DNA of 5,439 nt. Source: Vulcanimicrobiota bacterium (GTDB lineage: Bacteria > Vulcanimicrobiota > Vulcanimicrobiia > Vulcanimicrobiales > Vulcanimicrobiaceae). The position numbers were made by a program, and so were the translations under genes. Below are positions 1-5,439 of the stretch, piece by piece. The DNA lies in the NCBI GenBank assembly GCA_019247395.1, contig JAFAOZ010000260.1:1-5439 (forward strand), written 5' to 3'. Within the stretch, counting starts at the first letter, position 1. Every line of letters begins with the position of its first letter. A model generated the notes under the pieces. That model was not told the origin of the DNA. It did not search any database and was given only the letters and a program-made list of their open reading frames with translations.

Positions 1-81
1 GCTACGGGCAGTTTCGTGCCGGCGGCGGCATGGCACGATCGCGCAAACCGCTTCGCGGTGCATCTGCTAGTTCGCGAGTAA
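1..81 (+). CDS. Possible C-terminal tail of a convergent gene (5' truncated), unknown function
   Basis: Frame 1 is open from the window edge to a TAA at 79-81 and gives 26 residues ending in AVHLLVRE. The residues form a plausible protein end: mixed hydrophobic and charged, not the Arg/Ala-rich composition typical of shadow frames in this DNA. If real, the gene converges on the last permease gene and overlaps its 3' end by 15 bp (67-81), which fits the tight packing of the rest of the window. No domain can be recognised from so short a piece. An open stretch of 26 codons also arises easily by chance at this GC content, so this is a tentative call. Confidence 0.33.
   Translation, partial: ATGSFVPAAAWHDRANRFAVHLLVRE
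47..59 (-). terminator. Weak candidate hairpin after the transporter operon
   Basis: Read on the minus strand, a 5-bp perfect stem (ACCGC/GCGGT) with a GAA loop begins 7 nt after the TAG stop of the last permease gene. Only three T residues follow it, counting the last stem base, before the sequence turns G/C-rich. The position is right for an intrinsic terminator, but the stem is short and the T tract is poor. It may be chance, or part of the putative gene on the other strand. Confidence 0.2.
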
Positions 82-678
82 CCGCTGCGCTAACCGCAGC
101 GCCGCATCGAGGGCAATCGCAAGCGCGGAGGCCGCGACGCTGCCGGCGACGATCATTGCGTTTTGGTGTAGCGTGAGACCGTTGAAGATCAAAACTCCCA
201 GGCCGACTCCACCGACGTAGCCGCCCAGCGTCGCGATCGCGATCATGGCGATCGCCGCGACACGAATGCCGCCGACGAATACCGGCAGCGCTTGGGGAAA
301 CTCGACCCGCCACAAAACTTGTCCGGCCGACATGCCCAGACCGTGGGCCGCGTCGACTTGGGCGCGGTCGATGCCGGTGATGCCGGCGGCGACGCTGCGC
401 GCCAGCATGAACTGCGCGTAGATTACCAGCGCAACGAAGATCGGTGCGAATCCCAAACCGAATGCTTCGACGAAAACCGCAAGCAGCGCCAGGCTGGGGA
501 TGGTGTAAATCGCCCCGAGTATGCCGAGCAGCCACGGCGCGACGCGCGGACGGCGCGCCGCCAGGACGCCGAGCGGCAGCGCGACGGCGAGCGCGACCAC
601 GAGCGCGACTGCGACCAGCTCGAGGTGGCCTGCCGCCAATGCGGCCACGCGCCAAGGATGACTCGAAAGATAGCTCAC
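67..678 (-). CDS. ABC transporter permease, osmoprotectant (glycine betaine/choline-type) family, OpuCB/YehW-like
   Basis: This 203-residue integral membrane protein is one of two permeases forming the inner-membrane channel of the importer encoded here. Hydrophobic segments lie at about residues 12-40, 47-73, 76-100, 133-158 and 175-195. The cytoplasmic EAA-type loop that docks on the ATPase is at about 108-131: VDAAHGLGMS, then a spacer, then FPQALP. The length is close to that usual for OpuCB/OpuCD permeases (about 210-220). Translation starts at a GTG that overlaps the TGA of the ATPase gene (GTGA, 675-678). No Shine-Dalgarno sequence is visible in front of it, so reinitiation by ribosomes finishing the ATPase is likely. 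It is the last gene of the four-gene operon. The family assignment is secure from the neighbours and the loop motif; the substrate is not determined. Confidence 0.93.
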   Translation of the reverse strand: MSYLSSHPWRVAALAAGHLELVAVALVVALAVALPLGVLAARRPRVAPWLLGILGAIYTIPSLALLAVFVEAFGLGFAPIFVALVIYAQFMLARSVAAGITGIDRAQVDAAHGLGMSAGQVLWRVEFPQALPVFVGGIRVAAIAMIAIATLGGYVGGVGLGVLIFNGLTLHQNAMIVAGSVAASALAIALDAALRLAQRLLAN

Positions 679-1466
679 GTTGCCCGAAGCACTTCACGCG
701 TGCGCACGTAATACCGGCGGTAGACGTCGTCGCCCGCGTGCACGAGCTGCCGGACGTACGCCGTCGCGGGCTCTTGGAATACGTCGAATGGCGCTCCGGT
801 CTGCTCGATGCGGCCCTCGCGCATTACGACGATACGGTCGGCAAGGCGAAAGGCTTCGTCGACATCGTGCGTGACGAAGAGCGTCGTCGTGTGCAGCTCG
901 CCGACGATGCGAATCAGCTCGCGCTGAAGGGCCGTGCGTACGACGACGTCCACCGCGCCGAACGGCTCGTCCATCAGCAGCGCGCGCGGGCGCGCCGCGA
1001 TGGCACGCGCGACGCCGATCCGTTGGGCTTCGCCGCCGGAGAGCGCGCTCGGTCGCCGATTGCGATATGCGGCCGGATCGAGTCCGACAAGTCGCAGCAG
1101 CTCGTCGACGCGCGCATCGATCTCACGACGCTCCCAGCCTAATAACGTCGGAACGACGGCAATATTCTGCGCGACGGTCATGTTTGCGAAGAGGCCGACG
1201 GCTTGGATCACATACCCGATGCTGCGCCGCAGTTCGACAGCATCGAGCTGCGCAACGTCGGTTCCGTCGACTTCAACGCGGCCGCTCTGTAATGGAACGA
1301 GCCGGTTGACGGTTCGCAGCAGCGTCGATTTACCGCAGCCGGATGGTCCGAGCAAGACGACCAGCTCGCCGCCGGCGACTTCGAGCGAGACATCCGTTAC
1401 GGCGTTTCGCTCTACGCCGGCATACCGGACCGTGACGCCATCAAAGACGATCGACGCAGGATTCAT
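675..1466 (-). CDS. ABC transporter ATP-binding protein, osmoprotectant family (OpuCA/YehX-like, no CBS domains)
   Basis: The 263-residue cytoplasmic ATPase powers the importer. Walker A is GPSGCGKST (residues 40-48), the Q-loop glutamine is Q88, the signature is LSGGEAQRIG (142-151), Walker B is LLMDEPFGA (163-171) and the switch histidine is H200 in VTHD. The stretch GYVIQAVGLFANMT followed by IAVVPTLLGW (about 84-111) is typical of the quaternary-amine/osmoprotectant ATPase subfamily. The D-loop region reads AVD where ALD is usual, a mild change. After the nucleotide-binding domain only a short tail (about 235-263) remains. The paired CBS domains of OpuCA (about 380 residues) are absent, so CBS-based ionic-strength sensing is not available to this subunit. 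The ATG overlaps the TGA of the binding-protein gene (ATGA, 1463-1466) and no Shine-Dalgarno is visible, which suggests translational coupling. Confidence 0.95.
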   Translation of the reverse strand: MNPASIVFDGVTVRYAGVERNAVTDVSLEVAGGELVVLLGPSGCGKSTLLRTVNRLVPLQSGRVEVDGTDVAQLDAVELRRSIGYVIQAVGLFANMTVAQNIAVVPTLLGWERREIDARVDELLRLVGLDPAAYRNRRPSALSGGEAQRIGVARAIAARPRALLMDEPFGAVDVVVRTALQRELIRIVGELHTTTLFVTHDVDEAFRLADRIVVMREGRIEQTGAPFDVFQEPATAYVRQLVHAGDDVYRRYYVRTREVLRAT

Positions 1467-2332
1467 CGTTTCAAGAATTCGGCGGCGACGTCGGCGGGAT
1501 CAGCCTGGTCGTGCTCGATGCGCGCATTCATCGTTTGCGCAGCACGATCGGTAATGCGAGGCGACACCGCGTTCAGCACGTCGGCAATCTTCGGCCGCGC
1601 GGCGAGCGCTTGCGCGCGGACAACCGGCGCAACGTTGTATGCCGACCAAAAATGGCGATCGTCGCGCAGCACGACGAGATCGTTGGTTGCAATGGCGCCG
1701 TCGGTGCTGAAGGCGCTCGCCACGTCGGCGGCGCCTTCGAGCAGCGCAGTGTACTTCAGGGCGATGTCGTACGTGCGGATCTCGGCAAAGCGAAAACCGC
1801 CATAGAATCGCCGCAGTCCCGGTAGCCCGTCCGGGCGAGCGAGGAACTCTTGTATGGTGGCGAAGCGCAGGCGCGGTGCGTTGCGCGCGCAATCCGAGAG
1901 CGTCGCCAGACCGTAGCGCGCTGAGCCTGCGCGCGTCGTCGCGAGCGCCTGTGAGTCGTTCATCGGCGACCGGTCGAGCCACACGATATCGTAGCGCTCC
2001 CGAAAGGCGCGCGCGACGACCGCATACGCAGCGTGAGGATTCGAAATCGGCGGCAGGTGCAGTACGTCGATCAAAGCCGTGCCCGTATATTCGGGATACA
2101 GGTCGATGTTGCCGCGCCGCATCGCCGCGATCGCAATCTGCGTCGAGCCGAGGTTGAAGATTCGCTCGACGTGCATTCCCGCCGCCTCCAGTGATTGCGC
2201 ATAGATCTCCCCTATCACGAACGATTCGGTGAAGTTCTTCGAGCCGACGCGTACCGCGGAGCGGTCGAAGACGCAGCGAGTCAGTAGCGGCGCGGCAGCC
2301 GCGAGCGCTAGGGCACGCCGTCGCGAGATCAC
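1463..2332 (-). CDS. Osmoprotectant ABC transporter substrate-binding protein (OpuAC/OsmF (YehZ)/OpuCC-type)
   Basis: This 289-residue exported binding protein should capture the ligand outside the inner membrane and deliver it to the permeases. The N-terminus has an Arg-rich n-region (ISRRR), a hydrophobic core to about residue 17 and a cysteine at 20. That layout suggests a lipoprotein, but the would-be lipobox is LTRC, with Arg just before the Cys instead of the usual Gly/Ala/Ser. The mature part carries family landmarks: VGSKNFTESFVIGEI (29-43), LGSTQ (61-65), PEYTGTAL (80-87), FSTDG (208-212) and YNVAPVVR (232-239). Length is near the family norm of about 300. The start is a GTG overlapping the TGA of the upstream permease (GTGA, 2329-2332), without a visible Shine-Dalgarno. 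The ligand could be glycine betaine, choline or carnitine, but relatives bind other small molecules, so the substrate is open. Confidence 0.93.
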   Translation of the reverse strand: MISRRRALALAAAAPLLTRCVFDRSAVRVGSKNFTESFVIGEIYAQSLEAAGMHVERIFNLGSTQIAIAAMRRGNIDLYPEYTGTALIDVLHLPPISNPHAAYAVVARAFRERYDIVWLDRSPMNDSQALATTRAGSARYGLATLSDCARNAPRLRFATIQEFLARPDGLPGLRRFYGGFRFAEIRTYDIALKYTALLEGAADVASAFSTDGAIATNDLVVLRDDRHFWSAYNVAPVVRAQALAARPKIADVLNAVSPRITDRAAQTMNARIEHDQADPADVAAEFLKR

Positions 2333-2925
2333 GTGCGGGCAGCAGCCAATGAAGCTGCGGCGCCGAGTGCCACGTCCGCGCCGAGCGCCAATGCCGCGAC
2401 CGCCGCGGCGCCGGCTAGCAGCATCACGGGATCGTCGGTTTGGAGGCCGCGCACGATCTCATCGCCGAGTCCACCGGCGCCGATGAACGTCGCCAGCGTG
2501 GCGCTTGCAATCGTCTCGGTTGCCGCGGTTCGTAAGCCGGTGAATGAAACCGGCAGTGCAAATGGAATCACGACCCGCGTAAATCGCTGCGCCTGCGTCA
2601 TGCCCATCCCGGTTGCCGCATCGAGCGCCGGTGCCGGGACGCCGCGAATCGCCACGTCGACATTGATGACGATCGGCGGGATCGCAAGGAGTGCCAGCGC
2701 AACGATCGCCGGTGCGGCGCCGACTCCCAGCCAGGGTAATAGCAGCATGAGCACCGCCAGGCTTGGAAGCGTTCGCCCAACCCCTGCAAACGCGAGGATC
2801 GCGCCGCGCGCCGCGCTCGAGCTCGCGCAGAGAATACCCAAGGGAAGGCCCGCTGCGACGGCGAGCGCTAACGCCGAGAGCGCAAGAACGAGGTGCTCGG
2901 CAACGTGCGCGGTGAAGTCGGGCAT
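2329..2925 (-). CDS. ABC transporter permease, osmoprotectant family (OpuCD/YehY-like), first gene of operon
   Basis: The second permease of the importer has 198 residues from the preferred start (MPDFTAHV). Hydrophobic segments lie at about residues 10-34, 42-68, 70-92, 130-150 and 166-190. The EAA-type ATPase-docking loop is at about 101-125: LDAATGMGMT, then a spacer, then IPFALP. I chose the ATG at 2925-2923 because GGAG (2935-2932) sits 6 nt upstream. An in-frame ATG 18 nt further out (2943) has no Shine-Dalgarno and would lengthen the head-to-head overlap with ppk1. Its stop overlaps the start of the binding-protein gene. It is related to the other permease but clearly diverged, so the channel is probably a heterodimer. 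No convincing sigma-70 promoter is visible upstream; any promoter must lie inside the ppk1 coding region. Confidence 0.92.
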   Translation of the reverse strand: MPDFTAHVAEHLVLALSALALAVAAGLPLGILCASSSAARGAILAFAGVGRTLPSLAVLMLLLPWLGVGAAPAIVALALLAIPPIVINVDVAIRGVPAPALDAATGMGMTQAQRFTRVVIPFALPVSFTGLRTAATETIASATLATFIGAGGLGDEIVRGLQTDDPVMLLAGAAAVAALALGADVALGAAASLAAART

Positions 2926-5031
2926 ATGGTTCTCCAGGCGCATTCGACGCCGAAGCCGATTCCCGTTGCAACGCTCGACGATCCGTCGCTCTACATCAGC
3001 CGAGAACTATCGTGGGTCGAGTTCAACGACCGCGTCCTGGAAGAAGCACTCGACGTGCGCAATCCGCTGATCGAACGCTTGAAGTTCGTCGCCATTTACG
3101 GCACGAATCTCGACGAGTTCTTCATGATTCGCGTCGCCGCGATCAAACAGCAGATCGAGGCGCAGGTCGTGCGCCGCTCGGAGGACGGCCGGACGGCGAC
3201 CGAGCACCTCGCCGCGATCTCGGAGCGGCTGCGCTCGTCGTTGCCGCAGCAGATGCGGGTGCTCAACGATGACCTTCTGCCGGCGCTCGAACGCGAAGGA
3301 ATTCGCCTGCTGCGCGTTTCGGAGCTCGACGAAGAGACGCAAAACGCGCTAGAGCGGACCTTTGACGACAGCGTTTTCCCGGTCCTCACGCCGCTCGCGG
3401 TCGATAGCGGCCATCCATTTCCATATATTTCCAACCTCTCGCTTTCGCTGGCCGTCGAGCTCGAAGAAACGACGCGCGAGGGCGTCGAGCTTCATTTCGC
3501 CCGCGTCAAGATTCCGCCGACGCTCCCCCGCTTCGTTCCGGTGCAGGACGGCGACTCCGGCGAACGGCGCTTCGTGCTGCTCGAAGACCTCATCGCGCAT
3601 CACCTCGACGTGCTTTTCCCCGGCATGCACGTGCGGGATTCGTACCTCTTCAGGGTAACGCGCGACGCCGACCTGGATCTGCAAGAAGACGAAGCCGACG
3701 ATCTCTTACGCGCGATCGAATCGGAGCTGCGGCGCCGCCGTTTCGGTGAGCCGGTACGCCTCGAGATCGAGCGCGGTATGCCCGAGTATATGCGCGACTT
3801 TTTGTGCAACTCACTCGAGCTTGATGCAGTCGACGTCTACGAAATCGACGGCATGATGGCGCTGAGCGACCTCTGGCAAATCGTCAACCTTCCCGGATAC
3901 GAACATCTGCGCGACAAGCCGTTCCTGCCCGCGATTCCCAAGCGGCTCATCGGCGTCACCGATATCTTCGCGCAGATTCGCGAAGGCGACATCATGCTGC
4001 ACCACCCGTACGAATCGTTCGATCCGGTGATTCAGTTTTTGCAGCAAGCCGCCGAAGATCCCAAAGTTCTTGCAATCAAGGCGACCCTCTATCGCACATC
4101 GGGAAAGAACTCACCGATCGTGCGCGCATTGCTGACGGCTGCGGAGAACGAAAAGCAGGTTGCCGTCGTCATCGAGCTCAAGGCACGCTTCGACGAAGAG
4201 AACAACATCGAATGGGCAAAGCGCTTGGAGCGCGCCGGCGCCCACGTCGTCTACGGATTTGCGAATCAAAAAGTCCACGCAAAGACACTGTTGGTCGTGC
4301 GCGAGGACGAGGACGGACTGCATCGGTACATGCACTTCGGAACCGGCAACTACAACGAGAAGACCGCGCTGCTCTACACCGATTTGAGCCTCTTTACGTG
4401 CCGGCCGGAGCTCGGCGCAGACGACACGCAAGTCTTCAACGCGTTGACGGGGTTCTCAAAAGTTACCGACTACGAGGACCTCTGGGTCGCGCCGGTGACG
4501 CTCCATCGCGAGCTGATAGCGCGCATTGACCGCGAAACGGAGCACGCTCGCGCCGGACGCCCGTCGGGAATACGCGCCAAGATCAACGCGCTGACCGAAG
4601 TGGAAGTAGTGCGCGCGCTCTATCGCGCCTCGCAGGCGGGGGTCAAGGTCGATTTGCTCGTGCGCGGCATGTGCGTACTGCGCCCCGACGTCCCGGGCGT
4701 GAGCGAGAACATCCGCGTGCGAAGTATCGTCGGCCGCTTCCTCGAGCATTCGCGCATTTATACCTTCGAAAACGGCGGCGAGCGCGAGACGTTCATGTCG
4801 AGTGCCGATTGGATGGGACGCAACCTCGATCGTCGCGTCGAGCTGGCCGTGCCCGTACTCGATCCGGTTATGGCCGAGACCCTCGCCACGCACGTGCTGA
4901 CCGTGCTGCTGTCGGATAACGTGAAAAGCCGCGAGCTCCAGGTGGACGGAAGCTATCGCCGGCTGACGCCGCGCAACGGCGAGATGCCCATCGACGCACA
5001 GCGCGTCTTTCTCACGCAAGCTCAGGCTTAA
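2926..5031 (+). CDS. ppk1: Polyphosphate kinase PPK1 (ATP:polyphosphate phosphotransferase)
   Basis: This 701-residue enzyme reversibly transfers the ATP gamma-phosphate onto growing inorganic polyphosphate. The full PPK1 order is present: N-terminal domain (about 22-125, with LYISRELSWVEFN and NLDEFFMIRV), middle domain (about 130-315, with FPVLTPLAVDSGHPFPYISN) and two phospholipase-D-like C-terminal domains (about 335-505 and 510-675). By comparison with E. coli PPK, the autophosphorylated histidine is H451 (KVHAKT) and the second catalytic histidine is H608 (FLEHSRIY). The ATP/Mg-site arginines correspond to R390 (TLYRT) and R421 (ARFDEENN). The length matches the family (E. coli 688). 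I prefer the ATG at 2926; a GTG at 2893 is in frame but would extend into the divergent permease gene. The Shine-Dalgarno upstream is weak (GTGAAG, 2912-2917). There is no sign of truncation or frameshift. Confidence 0.97.
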   Translation: MVLQAHSTPKPIPVATLDDPSLYISRELSWVEFNDRVLEEALDVRNPLIERLKFVAIYGTNLDEFFMIRVAAIKQQIEAQVVRRSEDGRTATEHLAAISERLRSSLPQQMRVLNDDLLPALEREGIRLLRVSELDEETQNALERTFDDSVFPVLTPLAVDSGHPFPYISNLSLSLAVELEETTREGVELHFARVKIPPTLPRFVPVQDGDSGERRFVLLEDLIAHHLDVLFPGMHVRDSYLFRVTRDADLDLQEDEADDLLRAIESELRRRRFGEPVRLEIERGMPEYMRDFLCNSLELDAVDVYEIDGMMALSDLWQIVNLPGYEHLRDKPFLPAIPKRLIGVTDIFAQIREGDIMLHHPYESFDPVIQFLQQAAEDPKVLAIKATLYRTSGKNSPIVRALLTAAENEKQVAVVIELKARFDEENNIEWAKRLERAGAHVVYGFANQKVHAKTLLVVREDEDGLHRYMHFGTGNYNEKTALLYTDLSLFTCRPELGADDTQVFNALTGFSKVTDYEDLWVAPVTLHRELIARIDRETEHARAGRPSGIRAKINALTEVEVVRALYRASQAGVKVDLLVRGMCVLRPDVPGVSENIRVRSIVGRFLEHSRIYTFENGGERETFMSSADWMGRNLDRRVELAVPVLDPVMAETLATHVLTVLLSDNVKSRELQVDGSYRRLTPRNGEMPIDAQRVFLTQAQA
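2932..2935 (-). promoter_or_regulatory. Ribosome binding site deciding the start of the first permease
   Basis: On the minus strand GGAG is followed by a 6-nt spacer (AACCAT) and then the ATG at 2925. This is the only good Shine-Dalgarno sequence in the transporter operon. It favours the shorter permease start over the ATG at 2943. The site lies within codons 3-4 of ppk1 on the opposite strand. Confidence 0.7.
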
Positions 5032-5035
5032 ACTC

Positions 5036-5049
5036 GGCGTAAAGACGCC
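5036..5049 (+). terminator. Small hairpin after ppk1, weak terminator candidate
   Basis: Four bases after the ppk1 TAA lies a perfect 5-bp stem GGCGT/ACGCC with the loop AAAG. It is followed by TTAACGCC, not a run of T. The position is right for termination or 3'-end stabilisation, but the short stem and missing T tract make an efficient intrinsic terminator doubtful. Readthrough into the next gene is possible. Confidence 0.28.
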
Positions 5050-5071
5050 TTAACGCCGCTCTCCTTAATGT

Positions 5072-5077
5072 AGGAGG
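5072..5077 (+). promoter_or_regulatory. Strong Shine-Dalgarno AGGAGG before the secreted receptor-like gene
   Basis: AGGAGG is a perfect match to the anti-Shine-Dalgarno core. Its spacing to the available starts is awkward. The in-frame GTG at 5078 follows directly with no spacer, and the in-frame ATG at 5093 is 15 nt away. An ATG at 5068 is out of frame and meets TAG at once. The site supports a gene start here but does not settle which codon is used. Confidence 0.5.
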
Positions 5078-5092
5078 GTGGCACTCGTTGCG

Positions 5093-5439
5093 ATGCTTAC
5101 CGGCTTGCTGCTCGCACTGGCAAGCGGCAGCGTCACAGGAAGCGTGAAGGACGGCAGCGGGCACGCCGTTGCGGGGGCCTCCGTTGTGATGACGGGTCCG
5201 CGCAGTTATACGGCGACGACCGATTCGGCCGGCGGATTCTCTTTTGCCGACGTCGTCGCGGGCACGTACGGCGTCCGCGTTTCCAAAGGCGGCTATCAAA
5301 CCGCATCCGAGAGCGGGATCGTGATTGAGAGCGGAGGACCCACCAGCCTAACGCTGACCCTGCTAGCCGCGAGCCTGCAGACGATTGCGAACGTCCGAAG
5401 CACGGGCGGAGGTCCACACTTTAATACGACGCCCGCGGC
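5093..5439 (+). CDS. Secreted protein with carboxypeptidase-regulatory-like domain, probable TonB-dependent receptor N-terminus (3' truncated)
   Basis: An open frame runs to the window edge without a stop (115 codons from the ATG). The N-terminus MLTGLLLALASGS is a short hydrophobic signal-like segment lacking positive charge. Residues 13-90 match a carboxypeptidase-regulatory-like (CarboxypepD_reg, Ig-like beta-sandwich) domain: GSVKDGSGHAVAGASV, then TTDSAGGFSFADVVAGTYGV, then KGGYQ. The next segment, LQTIANVRSTGG then FNTTPA, resembles the linker before the plug of SusC/TonB-type outer-membrane receptors, but the plug and barrel lie outside the window. The upstream in-frame stop is TAA at 5066, so the start is GTG 5078 (MALVAMLTG) or ATG 5093. 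The domain assignment is firm; the receptor role is inferred. The gene starts about 60 bp after ppk1 on the same strand and might be reached by readthrough. Confidence 0.75.
   Translation, partial: MLTGLLLALASGSVTGSVKDGSGHAVAGASVVMTGPRSYTATTDSAGGFSFADVVAGTYGVRVSKGGYQTASESGIVIESGGPTSLTLTLLAASLQTIANVRSTGGGPHFNTTPA

Noticed and set aside
233..256. GCGATCGC and GGCGATCGCC palindromes resembling cyanobacterial HIP1
   Set aside because: They fall on alternating Ala and Ile codons in a permease membrane segment. This local codon pattern explains them and they are not seen to recur across the window.
2..697. Long minus-strand open frame of 231 codons over the last permease
   Set aside because: The translation is extremely Arg/Ala/Gly/Pro-rich with no domain. 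It overlaps the well-supported permease in another frame, as expected for shadow frames in GC-rich DNA.
444..1142. Plus-strand open frame of 232 codons antisense to the permease and ATPase
   Set aside because: The Arg-rich composition lacks recognisable motifs and the opposite strand carries Walker A/B and signature motifs.
2893..2925. N-terminal extension of ppk1 from the GTG at 2893
   Set aside because: The 11 extra residues (MLGNVRGEVGH) are entirely antisense to the start of the permease and have no family similarity. The ATG at 2926 already gives a normal leader before the conserved LYISRELSW.
2333..3070. Plus-strand open frame of 245 codons antisense to the first permease
   Set aside because: It is Ala/Ser/Thr/Arg-rich without motifs, antisense to a permease with a clear EAA loop, and runs into ppk1 in the wrong frame. 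It is a shadow.
4456..5019. Minus-strand open frame of 187 codons inside ppk1
   Set aside because: It is antisense to the conserved PPK1 C-terminal domains containing the second catalytic histidine, and shows no domain of its own.
5422..5430. TAATACGAC, resembling the start of a T7 promoter
   Set aside because: It is followed by GCCCGCGGC, not TCACTATAG, and lies within codons for FNTT of the receptor-like gene.

Overview
The window is GC-rich, tightly packed bacterial chromosome. It holds two divergent transcription units, a partial gene at the right edge and possibly the tail of another gene at the left edge. I see no RNA gene, mobile element, CRISPR array or phage sequence, and every gene belongs to a known family. 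The right-edge gene encodes a secreted protein with a carboxypeptidase-regulatory-like domain, arranged like the N-terminus of a TonB-dependent receptor. That suggests a diderm (Gram-negative-type) organism. Its style resembles receptors I associate with uncultured soil phyla such as Candidatus Eremiobacterota, but this placement is a weak inference.

Region 67-2925 (minus strand) is a complete osmoprotectant-type ABC importer of the OpuC / YehZYXW family. In transcription order it encodes a permease, a substrate-binding protein, an ATPase and a second permease. Each gene starts inside the stop codon of the one before it (GTGA, ATGA, GTGA), so the four cistrons should be translationally coupled. 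Only the first has a clear Shine-Dalgarno sequence. The ATPase ends without the CBS domains found in OpuCA.

Region 2926-5031 (plus strand) is a full-length polyphosphate kinase of the PPK1 family with both catalytic histidines. The best start codons of ppk1 and the first transporter gene abut back to back in the hexamer CATATG (2923-2928). There is no intergenic DNA, so each gene's leader and promoter must lie within the other's 5' coding sequence.

Region 5032-5439 (plus strand) has a short gap with a small hairpin, a strong AGGAGG and the 5' end of the secreted receptor-like gene, which stays open to the window edge. At the left edge, an open frame at 1-81 may be the C-terminus of a convergent gene overlapping the last permease by 15 bp.

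Together the genes suggest stress physiology: compatible-solute (or related small-molecule) uptake beside polyphosphate synthesis. The functional link is inferred from adjacency only.
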